45,691 nucleotides of DNA, from positions 71,469 to 117,159 of the IMG/VR virus record IMGVR_UViG_3300046474_000237; one strand, given 5' to 3'. Positions 16,625-25,845 of this stretch are shown here, piece by piece. Position numbers and translations under genes: made by a program. Below the pieces are notes generated by a model. It had not been told where the DNA came from and did not search any database. It saw only the letters and a list, made by a program, of their open reading frames with translations. Numbering within the stretch: position 1 is the first letter of the stretch; the number at the start of each line of letters is the position of its first letter. This DNA is from a virus.

Positions 16625-19021
16625 TTAAACAGTTTGGTTATTCGTTGTTACGTTGTTCAGTATAAAGATGTTAGTTCTATCTGCTGGATCAAGGTAATCA
16701 GTAATAGATCCTGTAGTCGGTGGAATCAAGTCTCTTGTGAAATGAGTATATGTAATTCCAATCGGCGTTTTAATATTTGTAATACCTGCTACTGAGAGCT
16801 GAGCCATTAGATCTGAAACAATCAATGTACTACCTGGATCCATAGAACTTAAGAAACTCTTTGTAGTCTCAGTGATTACCGTTGCATCTGGAGCAGCGCC
16901 ATTATATCCCGTCACTGCTAAATCAAGCAAATAGAAGTTAAAGCCACGAGCAAGCAAATCACCACAAAGAACTCGGTTAGTTGAGTTCTCAAGATATGAT
17001 TGTACGCTATCAACGTTATCAAAGAAGCTAATCTGGAAGCTCGCTGTTTTATTAGCGTAGAGTGGACCGAAGCTTACGATAAGATCCTGACGTGAACTAA
17101 ATCCATAATCAAACCAAGGAATTACTGAGTCACAAACTGCATTAACGGCAGTGCCAGCAATAAAACTAGGAACTGCGAATTGGAACTGATCTTTATTCAA
17201 AGCGTTAGTAACAAGCCATGTTCCGTTAAATCCGGCAACTGAAGAGTTACGAATAGTCACGTAACGGTTTGAAGTAATGCCGTGGTTAGGAACTGTCACT
17301 GTTACAGTCGTGCCTGTGCATGACATAGTAACAATGGCCTGACTCTGAGTATTCTTGTTCTTAAATGTAAATGGAACAGCGTAGTTAATAACAATGTTAT
17401 TAGTAACCGTAGCATTGACCCAAAGACCAGGCATTACGATGTCAAACGCATTTGCGCTTAGTACGTTTACAGAGAAGCTTCCTGAGATTGAGGGGTTGGC
17501 AATAAGCATTGATGAGCCAGAGCCAGGAGCTGCAATATTAAACGCTACGATGTAGTTGAAAGTATTAGCGTCAACTACGTTAATCGGGAACGTACCATTG
17601 TACTGAGAAGGACTTACGCCTTGAATAGTTACAGACGTACCGCTGGTTAGGCCGTGGTTTGTAGCTACGACCGTCACCGTAATTGCAGAGCAAGAAATGG
17701 AGACAATGGGGATAGTCTCAACAAGTCCTGATACTGTGACCGTTTGACCAGTAGATAGGCCATGTCCAGTAGAAGCTACGTGTACAAGCCCCAGGTTAGC
17801 TGCAACGGTTGTGCTTGAAGCTGCTATTGTAGCTAAGAATGGAATTGTATCGTCTGAGCTTCCACCGCTAACTGAGCTACGTGAAAAGTCATAGATTGCG
17901 CCAGTGAGATCAGCATCACCGAAGTCATCTGTCGTAACCTGTACGATTGACGTAGCAATTGTGTTGCCACAGTATACGTCCACCATACCACCGTTATGAA
18001 TAAGCAGCGGAGCATTCACAGCTTGAACTGTAGGCAGAACAGTGCAGATCGTAGCTGCAGTTGCCATCTGGTATGTAAATGTAGATGTGTCAACAACTGT
18101 AATAGTGTAGCTGCCGTTATAGGTCGTAGGTGCAGCACCTACAATAACAACAGTTTGACCTGAGTTATAACCGTGATTAGACAATACAGCAGTAGCAGTC
18201 GTACCTGAGCTGGTAAGCTGCGTAATGAGCTGAGCTAGCTGGCCAGTAAACACTGCCTGGATTTGGTCACGGATCATTTCCGGATCACCCATACCGATTG
18301 AGGTGATTTTGTCCAAGAAGTTAAAGTTGCTCTGAAGGTTAGAACTGATCGAAGGGTCGTTAATCAGATTACGGGTAGAAATAGCATTCTTAGCCCGTGT
18401 GATAAATTCTTCATTTGTCTCTGACGATACAGAAGTATCCTTCAGGTAGTTAATTTCTGCGTGAAGGAAGTAGGGATCAAAGTTTGAAAAGTAAAGCAGC
18501 GAACCGGAGCCGATGTTGTATTGTGTACCCTCTGCTTCAGCTACAAGGTCGATATCTACGTAATATTCGTTCTGGAATGCGTCGTATGTCAGCAAGCCTG
18601 AACTGAATGTAACAGCAGCCTGCGGGAAGAACTTTGAAATGTTGTCCGTTGAGAAAAAGATATCAGTTGTCAATGATATGTTCTTCTGCTTAGCAAAGTA
18701 TAGACGTGCATTTATAACAGCACGAGTACCAAGATTACGGTCAATGAACCAGTTTGAAAGAATGTTATCAACGATACTAGTAGGAGTCGTATCGTCTACT
18801 CCAGTTATCGTATTCTGAGCGAAATACGAATCGATAGCAAGTCTAACTAGTGCAAGCAGCATAGCGGATGGGCGCAAAACTAAGTCTCTTAGGCCGGTTC
18901 CTTCGCGGGTATCTAGGTCTGGGAACTGCGCTTCAAGGATTTGTTTAGCCAATAACTCAGCCTCCAAGATGTCCTGAGCTGTTGGAGTCAATCCGGGCAA
19001 AACACTGTAAAAAGAAGCCAT
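16625..19021 (-). CDS. Baseplate wedge protein, J/gp6-like, with internal repeats
   Basis: 798 residues. The N-terminus (LEAQFPDLDTREGTGLRDLV, LRPSAMLLALVR) matches the start of baseplate J/gp6-like proteins, which form the inner wedge ring. The C-terminus (FTRDLIPPTTGSITDYLDPA) is also typical. Between about residues 265 and 640 lie at least three beta modules built on NHG-x-x-SG-x-x-V-x-I and YNG(T/S)-x-x-I-x-V. These resemble inserted Ig-like surface domains and make the protein longer than simple gpJ. The gp25-like gene just upstream supports the assignment. Confidence 0.78.
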   Translation of the reverse strand: MASFYSVLPGLTPTAQDILEAELLAKQILEAQFPDLDTREGTGLRDLVLRPSAMLLALVRLAIDSYFAQNTITGVDDTTPTSIVDNILSNWFIDRNLGTRAVINARLYFAKQKNISLTTDIFFSTDNISKFFPQAAVTFSSGLLTYDAFQNEYYVDIDLVAEAEGTQYNIGSGSLLYFSNFDPYFLHAEINYLKDTSVSSETNEEFITRAKNAISTRNLINDPSISSNLQSNFNFLDKITSIGMGDPEMIRDQIQAVFTGQLAQLITQLTSSGTTATAVLSNHGYNSGQTVVIVGAAPTTYNGSYTITVVDTSTFTYQMATAATICTVLPTVQAVNAPLLIHNGGMVDVYCGNTIATSIVQVTTDDFGDADLTGAIYDFSRSSVSGGSSDDTIPFLATIAASSTTVAANLGLVHVASTGHGLSTGQTVTVSGLVETIPIVSISCSAITVTVVATNHGLTSGTSVTIQGVSPSQYNGTFPINVVDANTFNYIVAFNIAAPGSGSSMLIANPSISGSFSVNVLSANAFDIVMPGLWVNATVTNNIVINYAVPFTFKNKNTQSQAIVTMSCTGTTVTVTVPNHGITSNRYVTIRNSSVAGFNGTWLVTNALNKDQFQFAVPSFIAGTAVNAVCDSVIPWFDYGFSSRQDLIVSFGPLYANKTASFQISFFDNVDSVQSYLENSTNRVLCGDLLARGFNFYLLDLAVTGYNGAAPDATVITETTKSFLSSMDPGSTLIVSDLMAQLSVAGITNIKTPIGITYTHFTRDLIPPTTGSITDYLDPADRTNIFILNNVTTNNQTV

Positions 19022-19058
19022 GCTATAATTACCTATCCGTTATATTTGAGATTATAAA

Positions 19059-19898
19059 GTGTCTATTTTAAATAAACAATACATTTGCAGCTTGAACCAA
19101 ATACTCGATAACTGTGTATTTGTCTGTCAACCTACCAGAGGTATCCCTCTAGGAGATTTTAAAGTATCTGGTGTGTACGCCATATTGAATACATATAATT
19201 CAAAGATTTACGTCGGACAAGCGGTAGATCTTAGGAACAGATATGAAAACCACTTTTATAGATTGAAAGCAGGAACTAGTAAAAATAAACACCTACAATC
19301 GGCCTGGGACTTATATGGCGAAATCAATTTTAGATTTTATATTCTTGAAGTATGTGAGATTGAACATTTGAACCAAAAAGAACAAACACTACTTGACACG
19401 TTTTTTGGAGAATTTTCTTACAACATGTGTCCAATTGCTAATTCTAGTCTAGGGTTTAAACATGAGGAGTCCACTATTCAGAACTTGAGAACAATTGCTA
19501 CCTCTGAAGAATCTAGAGAACGTAAATCAAAGATAGCAACTACTATGTGGAAAAACACAGAGCATCGAAATCACATTTCTAAATTAGCGTCTTCTCAATG
19601 GGAAAATGAAGAGTATAAAAACTACATGTTTACTAAAAGAGACGAATATTTAAATTATGAGAAAGGTAAGAAAGCTCTAAGTAATAAAAGCATTTCTCAA
19701 TGGCAAAATGAGGATTACAGGGCTAAGTTTGACAAAACAATATCGGATAAGCGAGCTTCTAGATTGGCTCACCTATCGGAGAAAGAAAGAAATAAGGAAG
19801 AGACCCGATTAGCAAAAAGAAAAATAGCTAATGATAAGTACTTATCCAAGAAAAAAGCAGAGCGTGAAGCCCTGCTTTCTAATAACCCTGCTATTTAG
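19059..19898 (+). CDS. GIY-YIG homing endonuclease
   Basis: 279 residues, antisense to the late block. The nuclease core has GVYAILNTYNSKIYVGQ (GVY at 38-40, YVG at 51-53), DLRNRYENHF (catalytic Arg59) and the metal-binding Glu108 in LNQKEQTLLDTF. The C-terminal 130 residues are highly basic helices with repeated SQW(E/Q)NE units, a DNA-binding tail. The start is a GTG at 19059; no strong ribosome site is seen, and no ATG lies before the core. Its last eight bases overlap the gp25-like gene. It is predicted to spread itself by cutting phages that lack it. Confidence 0.85.
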   Translation: MSILNKQYICSLNQILDNCVFVCQPTRGIPLGDFKVSGVYAILNTYNSKIYVGQAVDLRNRYENHFYRLKAGTSKNKHLQSAWDLYGEINFRFYILEVCEIEHLNQKEQTLLDTFFGEFSYNMCPIANSSLGFKHEESTIQNLRTIATSEESRERKSKIATTMWKNTEHRNHISKLASSQWENEEYKNYMFTKRDEYLNYEKGKKALSNKSISQWQNEDYRAKFDKTISDKRASRLAHLSEKERNKEETRLAKRKIANDKYLSKKKAEREALLSNNPAI

Positions 19899-20424
19899 AC
19901 ATCTGATCAGACAGCGGTAAATCGAGTTGGGGGAACGGGACCGCTATTGAAGCCATAGCTCCGGCCACGGTAAGTATCCTTAAATAGATAACAATAGATT
20001 CTTTAGTCACATCGATACCAAGCAACTGCACAGTCTTTAATTGGCTAGCCACGTCTGAGTCAGTAGTATTCATAATGTACTGACACTGACTCTGTGCATC
20101 GGTAATCTGCTCAGTTAGATCAGCAATCAGAGTAGTGTCAGTATCTTCAACACGATTAGCATTGACAACAAAGTCAGAGAAGAATGTGCCTTGAGCTGGG
20201 ATAATAACGTTGCTACCCTTACGAGTAAATAAGATCTTAAGAAACATTTGAGCTACTTTCTGTAGACCAGTTACCTTGCGTGGTGTATCCGCAATTTCAA
20301 AAATTAACTGACTCTGCGGGAAGCCCCCTGGGAACGAAATGAACAGTAGATCATAAGTCCCGCCCTGCGGTAGATTGGAAGTTGTACCAATACGTTGGTT
20401 GAAGTTAAAGTTTAAGCCAGCCAT
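19891..20424 (-). CDS. Putative gp25-like baseplate protein
   Basis: 177 residues. The segment FTRKGSNVIIPAQGTFFSDF resembles the LxTxKGExxxxPxxG-type centre of GPW/gp25 baseplate proteins, and the flanking helical pattern fits. The gene lies directly before the J/gp6-like wedge gene, the usual order for the gp25/gpW pair, with the GIY-YIG insertion between them. Similarity is modest, so the family is likely rather than certain. Confidence 0.6.
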   Translation of the reverse strand: MAGLNFNFNQRIGTTSNLPQGGTYDLLFISFPGGFPQSQLIFEIADTPRKVTGLQKVAQMFLKILFTRKGSNVIIPAQGTFFSDFVVNANRVEDTDTTLIADLTEQITDAQSQCQYIMNTTDSDVASQLKTVQLLGIDVTKESIVIYLRILTVAGAMASIAVPFPQLDLPLSDQMSK

Positions 20425-20816
20425 TACATTGTACCTCCAGGTGTTACGATACCACTCAGCGTGCTAACAGTCGAAGTTTTAAGAGTCGAATAGTAATTCG
20501 ATTCATCAGTTGCTTCGCCTTGACCATCACCGTAGTAATCGCCTTTGTTCTTTGTTCTCATAGCAAATTCACGTAACACTGAAGTGATGTGATGAATACT
20601 CTCAATAGCAGCTCCGTTTGGGTAATTGGAACTGCCTGATTGAGCCATCGCTGTTACTCGGTGAAGCTCAGAAAAATCGATGGTTGTAACGTAATCGTTG
20701 AAATCCGGACAAGCGCCTCCATTGGCAAGGTATGCCGTCATGTCAGAGAAGTATTTAGCCAAACTGTTATAAATCGTTTGAGCTTGGCCTACTGCCGAAT
20801 TAGCGTCGATTGCCAT
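20424..20816 (-). CDS. Hypothetical protein between sigma factor and gp25-like gene
   Basis: 130 residues. The N-terminal half is helical (VGQAQTIYNSLAKYFSDMTA) and the C-terminal half is hydrophilic, with a DYYGDGQGEATDESNYYSTL segment. It shares one base with the genes on both sides (TAATG-type junctions), so it is translated together with them. No family is recognised. Confidence 0.6.
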   Translation of the reverse strand: MAIDANSAVGQAQTIYNSLAKYFSDMTAYLANGGACPDFNDYVTTIDFSELHRVTAMAQSGSSNYPNGAAIESIHHITSVLREFAMRTKNKGDYYGDGQGEATDESNYYSTLKTSTVSTLSGIVTPGGTM

Positions 20817-21532
20817 TATAGTCCGATTTCTTTCTTAGTTTTATCGATTTTATTAATCAACTGTTTCTTAATGTAATTGTAGCGATTAATGTTCACACCT
20901 AGCTTTGCTGCGATTTGTGGTGCTGGCATTTCTTTTACATTATCAAGAATAAATTTTTCATCAGGAGTTAGCTGACTTAGGAGATACTCCATAAGCTCGG
21001 CATTCTCGTTGTATTGCGTAAACTCAGCTGGTTTATCCGATGCTGATTCACTCAAGTCAGAGTATAGAGAATTCTTGTATTTTACAACTTGAGCTTTGGA
21101 CCAGCCAAGAGACTTAGCTAGTTCTTCTTCGGTTGGATCACGATTGAGCTGATCTGCCAATTCTTGATTGCTAGCGTTCCATTGACGGTACAATAGCTGC
21201 ATATTTTCCGGAAGACGAACAGCATTTTGATATTTGTAATTTAGTCTTCGAACACGCTGGAGATAGTTCGTTACGTGAGTCGATAACTGCGTACCCTTTG
21301 AAGGATCGTAGGTCTTAATACCATTGATAGCCCATTTTTTAGCTTCTGCACTCAAAGCAGCGCTAGGAAGACTACCTGATTGACGATTAACTTCTTGGAA
21401 GATAACGCCACTGAGCTGATTTACAAGCTTGCCAAGATCATGCTTACTACCAGTCTGTTTCCATTGGTCAAACAGTTCTCGGTCTTTTGATCGATAATCG
21501 ATAAACTCTGGCTTTGCTGTTTCTTCTGTCAT
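20816..21532 (-). CDS. Sigma-70-family RNA polymerase sigma factor
   Basis: 238 residues. Region 2 lies around residues 65-107: GIKTYDPSKGTQLSTHVTNY with the following RVRRLNYKYQNAVRLPE, the core-binding and -10 recognition helix. A region 3-like block is LADQLNRDPTEEELAKSLG at 125-143. A C-terminal region 4 helix-turn-helix includes APQIAAKLGVNINRYNYIKK at 204-223. It should bind host core polymerase and direct it to phage promoters. Its start overlaps the upstream stop as TAATG. Its placement inside the baseplate operon is unusual and suggests expression with, or self-reinforcement of, late transcription. Confidence 0.85.
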   Translation of the reverse strand: MTEETAKPEFIDYRSKDRELFDQWKQTGSKHDLGKLVNQLSGVIFQEVNRQSGSLPSAALSAEAKKWAINGIKTYDPSKGTQLSTHVTNYLQRVRRLNYKYQNAVRLPENMQLLYRQWNASNQELADQLNRDPTEEELAKSLGWSKAQVVKYKNSLYSDLSESASDKPAEFTQYNENAELMEYLLSQLTPDEKFILDNVKEMPAPQIAAKLGVNINRYNYIKKQLINKIDKTKKEIGL

Positions 21533-21759
21533 TATAAGTAAACGCTGTAGTTGCTGTATACGCTATTTACATACCCAATCATATAGGCTTGTAGTCTAGC
21601 GGAAAATTTCTGCATCACGAAACAATCGTCTGCCCAGGATGTATCCGACAACATCCCAGATTGGTAAATGTTTGTCGGGATATTAACGCTTCTAGGCAGC
21701 CCGCCTTTAACTTCTCCAAGGGCTGCGAATCCATCTGTAATAGTTGATGCAATTGTCAT
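21532..21759 (-). CDS. Small hypothetical protein upstream of the sigma factor
   Basis: 75 residues with no recognised domain. The sequence is neutral, with an aromatic-rich end (AYMIGYVNSVYSNYSVYL). An AAGGAG element and a GTAAAATA motif precede the start. Its stop overlaps the sigma factor start, which suggests coupled translation. Confidence 0.55.
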   Translation of the reverse strand: MTIASTITDGFAALGEVKGGLPRSVNIPTNIYQSGMLSDTSWADDCFVMQKFSARLQAYMIGYVNSVYSNYSVYL

Positions 21760-21775
21760 AGTGTTATTTTACTCC

Positions 21776-24700
21776 TTAAGCTACGTGACCGCCAACTTCA
21801 GAAGAACTAGTTGTGTTATCTGGAGTCTTGGCCGTAGCCTGAGAATTGTTAATGAAGTCAGCAACTTCCTGATAATCCAAGAACAAGCTAGCACCAGGTT
21901 CAAGCAGTGTTGCAGAATCAAGTGCAGGGTTCTGATAGCTAATTGACGTTGGGTTGTAGTTAGCCGTAGTCAAATCGATAAATGTAATGCCAAACTTCGT
22001 TTGAATACTCTTCTTGCCCTCAATAGGTCTCATTACAAGACGTAGATTCCCCACAGCTGTCAAGAAGTCATTTCCCTCACCACCATTGGCAGTAGGCCTA
22101 GACGTTTCAGTGCTCTCAACAAGTAATCCGGAAACTCTCTTGACTGGAATAACCCGACCCATGTCAAAATCGTATAGATCATCAATAGCTACTGCGTTAA
22201 CACCAAGCACACTCTTATAGAATGCATCGGCTGTAGCCTTAGCTGCTTCGTTGAATAGAATTGTACTATTCACTGTCAAATCATCTGGCGGATTGCCGTA
22301 TCCATCACCATCTGTTGAAGACTTGCCTGACTGACCTGGCTCAGTATTAACAATGTTAAGCGCAGTTTGAAGCCAAGGATGTAGTGGCTGCATGAAGTAG
22401 TTAACCATCTCAGTATACGTACATGCTGCAACGAAGCCAATGCTTGTCGAAATGCCACGTGAAGTAAATGAGTGAGTCACTGATGAGCACATTGCATGGA
22501 AGCTTGGCGCATTCGGTGAATCATCCAGAATCTCCATCGGGTAGCCTGGAACAATATATGGATTGAAAATAGCATCAACGTTGCCCATACGGGAAGCAAC
22601 CACAGCTTTCGTATACTCATAATCTGCCGTAGCAAAGAGTAAGCGTTGAAAAGGATGGATATCAGATTTCTGTGAATATGGGTCTAGCGAATCCTTATCT
22701 GTGTTACGAGTATCTTCTGACGTGCCATCATCAAAGACTGTAACGTCGAAACCATAACGATCAATCCACGCTGCATGCAAATCACACAACGCTTTGTAGT
22801 CTGGATCAGTCTTATCTGGCCATGCTTCATTGTTCGGTGAACCAAGGTCTTGAATCTTACCCTTGAGTAATTGAGCAAGCCAGTTAGGCAGGGTAATACG
22901 CTTATGTCTAACGCCACGACCTACTTCATATTTACCAGGCACATTAAATGATTGACCAGTAGTTCCCTGTAGGTTTACTTGGAAATTTGTACCCTTAGCA
23001 GCATTTGCCATTGCAGCACCATAAGCAATCGCTTCACGAATAGAATTCGGAGCACGGTACTGGCTACCAACTTGGCCTTGACTCCCAGGAATGATATCTG
23101 AGAATGCCGTGAGTCGGCTAGGAATCTGCGACTCATCTTGAGTAACGTTGATTGTTCCGTACATCTTGGGAAACAGCACGTTACAAATAGGGCTATAGTA
23201 AAACGGTATTTGTGGCTTAATGATTGTCTCAATAGCCATTTTATCAATCGTAGCGTACGTTGACGGAATGTCCAGATTACCTACGTCAGCATTAGGATCA
23301 AGCGGAACTTCAGCGGGGCTTGCCAATGTCAGAATCTCATATTCTACTGCTGAATAGAAATCAGAGAACATTTGCAGGAACGTAGTCATCTCACCTGAGA
23401 AACCAAGCATGTTGCCAATAGTACTAACTGCGAGTGAAGACTTAATTGCTGAAATGCTGTTAAGCCTGTACGCAGGCGGAACCATTACTGGCTTAGCCGT
23501 AGCTGATGGCGTGACTCCACCTGGACAATAGTCCTGTTTGCTAGAATCGATAATACTTTCGATTACTGTGTGTCCAGCAAGACGGTCGAAGAAGCCCAGG
23601 CCATCCTCAACGAGAGGAATGTACATGTCAGCCATAATCGTATTAAGCGTCACATCGGTATAGCATTCCTTCTTCAGTTGATTCCAGAAGTTCATGATAG
23701 CAGACGGCATACCCTTCAGTCTGTTTTCAAAGTTCTGGAAACGCTTGCTAAGCTTCGATACGTCGGCCTGAGACACGTTTGTGTTACTCGGGTCCAGTAA
23801 GTCTTTGGAATCGCTCTGAACGCCTGTAATCCCCTGCAAAGCCCTAATAATTGCGAGGGTTGAGTTTAGATTGTTAACCTTGGCTGTAGCCTGTTCCGGA
23901 TTAGGATCGTTCAGGATCGTAGTAGCGTTTGAAGCGTATCCAGAGAACTCTAAAGTCACAGTGGTAAGCAGGGCATTTTTATGTTCACAATGAAACGTAA
24001 TGCTTGAGCTACTATTCATACGTGACTTTGAATAGTTACCAACCAAGATATGTCCCCAAAATAAGAGACGGTCTCCACCATAGTTCTTATCACTATAGAA
24101 GATATGTACTTTCGGTTGATAATAGCGAGCTATATCAAGCAGACCTGGCTGCGGTGGAATCTGAATACTTGCAGTAGGGAGTGAACCAATGCCTTGAGAA
24201 ATAGAAATAGCCTCGAAGGGAACTTGAACACCCTCGATGTATAACTTGATATCTTGATAGATTAAGTCGGTATTGTTTACATTGCCGTCTACTTGACCTT
24301 CATTCTCTGCTGAAATACCTGCATTGGCAAATACACTTGCGGCAGCAGACTGAGCATCAGTAGCGCCAGAAACAAGGCCGATAGCTGAGTTTGCAGCATT
24401 ACCGATTGCGCTCTTAGCAGCAACAATGCTTGCAACTGTACTGTTCACTGAAGAAACTGCGGAGTTAACTGTGTTCGTAGCTGTGTTGTATACAGACGTG
24501 ACTAGAGCATCAGCAGTGTTACCTGCTTGCACAAGCGCGGCATTTCCCAAACTCAGGGCAGGGGCTACAAAGTTACCATCAATAGCTGATAGCGAATTTC
24601 CAAAATTGCTTACACCATTCGAGATAGACTGTGTTGCAGCACTTTGAATGTCGAAAAGGGTTACGCTAGTAGCTGAAGGGAAGGCAGAGTTAAAACTTGA

Positions 24701-24991
24701 ATCTACAGCAGCATACGCAGTGTTCGTAGCTGTTGCGATAGCGTTTTGTTGAGCAGGACCTGTGGATTGAGACAAGGCGAAGTTACTCATCTGGGTTACA
24801 GGAGAATACAGCTGGCTGCTGTAGTCTGTGCTTCCAAGAGAGGTATTTACTGATGACAGTGTTTGATTACGAATACTATTAATCGACGTTCCAGCCTGTG
24901 AGAAGGTCGTACTCGTAATCTTTGAAAGTCCCTTGTTCTGGGACATCACTGTGTTGATTGTTACGTTTTTAATTGCGTCGAATAAAGACAT
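21776..24991 (-). CDS. Baseplate hub protein
   Basis: 1071 residues. An Ala/Ser/Asn-rich N-terminal 215 residues leads into IYQDIKLYIEGVQVPFEAIS, ISQGIGSLPTASIQIPPQPG and KVHIFYSDKNYGGDRLLFWG. This is the beta-barrel opening typical of tail-tube/baseplate hub proteins (gp27/gpD-like fold). The rest is a long structured region ending in a Ser/Thr-rich tail. The position, between other baseplate genes and a sigma factor, fits a hub. No lysozyme domain is visible. Confidence 0.72.
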   Translation of the reverse strand: MSLFDAIKNVTINTVMSQNKGLSKITSTTFSQAGTSINSIRNQTLSSVNTSLGSTDYSSQLYSPVTQMSNFALSQSTGPAQQNAIATATNTAYAAVDSSFNSAFPSATSVTLFDIQSAATQSISNGVSNFGNSLSAIDGNFVAPALSLGNAALVQAGNTADALVTSVYNTATNTVNSAVSSVNSTVASIVAAKSAIGNAANSAIGLVSGATDAQSAAASVFANAGISAENEGQVDGNVNNTDLIYQDIKLYIEGVQVPFEAISISQGIGSLPTASIQIPPQPGLLDIARYYQPKVHIFYSDKNYGGDRLLFWGHILVGNYSKSRMNSSSSITFHCEHKNALLTTVTLEFSGYASNATTILNDPNPEQATAKVNNLNSTLAIIRALQGITGVQSDSKDLLDPSNTNVSQADVSKLSKRFQNFENRLKGMPSAIMNFWNQLKKECYTDVTLNTIMADMYIPLVEDGLGFFDRLAGHTVIESIIDSSKQDYCPGGVTPSATAKPVMVPPAYRLNSISAIKSSLAVSTIGNMLGFSGEMTTFLQMFSDFYSAVEYEILTLASPAEVPLDPNADVGNLDIPSTYATIDKMAIETIIKPQIPFYYSPICNVLFPKMYGTINVTQDESQIPSRLTAFSDIIPGSQGQVGSQYRAPNSIREAIAYGAAMANAAKGTNFQVNLQGTTGQSFNVPGKYEVGRGVRHKRITLPNWLAQLLKGKIQDLGSPNNEAWPDKTDPDYKALCDLHAAWIDRYGFDVTVFDDGTSEDTRNTDKDSLDPYSQKSDIHPFQRLLFATADYEYTKAVVASRMGNVDAIFNPYIVPGYPMEILDDSPNAPSFHAMCSSVTHSFTSRGISTSIGFVAACTYTEMVNYFMQPLHPWLQTALNIVNTEPGQSGKSSTDGDGYGNPPDDLTVNSTILFNEAAKATADAFYKSVLGVNAVAIDDLYDFDMGRVIPVKRVSGLLVESTETSRPTANGGEGNDFLTAVGNLRLVMRPIEGKKSIQTKFGITFIDLTTANYNPTSISYQNPALDSATLLEPGASLFLDYQEVADFINNSQATAKTPDNTTSSSEVGGHVA

Positions 24992-24993
24992 TG

Positions 24994-25845
24994 TTAGGTC
25001 ACGTTAGCATAGATACAATTGATAGCTATAACGTACAGCGTTTTTTCTAACGTATCGTTAATCGTATCTAGATAATCCCTGTAATCTTGTGGGATCAAAT
25101 CTACTTCCTTTGTATACTCTACAACTAATTCTAGCTTATTCTGAGGAATTAAGCTACCCAACAGAAGTGATCTGATTGGCAACAGTTGAGAAGGAAGTGG
25201 CTTCATTCCAAGAATAGAGCCGGAATATGACTTTGCTAAGAAAACTAGGTACGGAGCCCTGTTGTAACTTGAATAGTGAACTACTACGTTATTGTCTTGA
25301 GCCAGAGGCGTATTAAATGTCAGAATCGAATTAGCAATTGAGTACGTGTTTGAATTCTGAATTACCCCATCCACATAAATATACGTAAACTGATACGTAT
25401 TATCAGCAACGGTTAATGCCCACTGGTTTTCACCAGCAGCGGCCTTAATAACATCAGTAGATGAAAAGTATTCAGGTTGAATAGTTACCCGAGTTCCCAC
25501 TGCAGGTATTGGCAGTAGCTGATTGGTAGCATGGTAACACGCTTGGCATACACCTGCTTTAGCAATGCACGTTGAAAGCGTACGAGTTGCTACGGTGTAT
25601 GTTCCAGTAAATAGTAACTGATCGATACGATCACGGCTAATGATTTGACCAGTAGCTAATTCCACAGCACCTTCTAGTTCATAATTAACAGTTTGAATTT
25701 CACCCAACGTCGTATTGCAGTCAGTAGTTACGATTGGAACATTGGGTGTGAATATCATACTGGCGAGACTAGTCACGTCCTTATTCTGATTAGGGACGAA
25801 GTCGTATATGTCTTCAAAAACTAAAAGGCTTGAATAGCTTCTCAT
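24994..25845 (-). CDS. Baseplate protein with Cys cluster
   Basis: 283 residues. Near the middle STCIAKAGVCQACYHAT carries three closely spaced Cys, possibly a metal site. A YVDGVIQNSNTYSIANSIL stretch and an LTFNTPLAQDNNVVVHY stretch are beta-rich and recall fibre-attachment modules. It overlaps the next gene upstream by four bases and lies two bases from the hub gene. Family not recognised; a baseplate role is inferred. Confidence 0.6.
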   Translation of the reverse strand: MRSYSSLLVFEDIYDFVPNQNKDVTSLASMIFTPNVPIVTTDCNTTLGEIQTVNYELEGAVELATGQIISRDRIDQLLFTGTYTVATRTLSTCIAKAGVCQACYHATNQLLPIPAVGTRVTIQPEYFSSTDVIKAAAGENQWALTVADNTYQFTYIYVDGVIQNSNTYSIANSILTFNTPLAQDNNVVVHYSSYNRAPYLVFLAKSYSGSILGMKPLPSQLLPIRSLLLGSLIPQNKLELVVEYTKEVDLIPQDYRDYLDTINDTLEKTLYVIAINCIYANVT

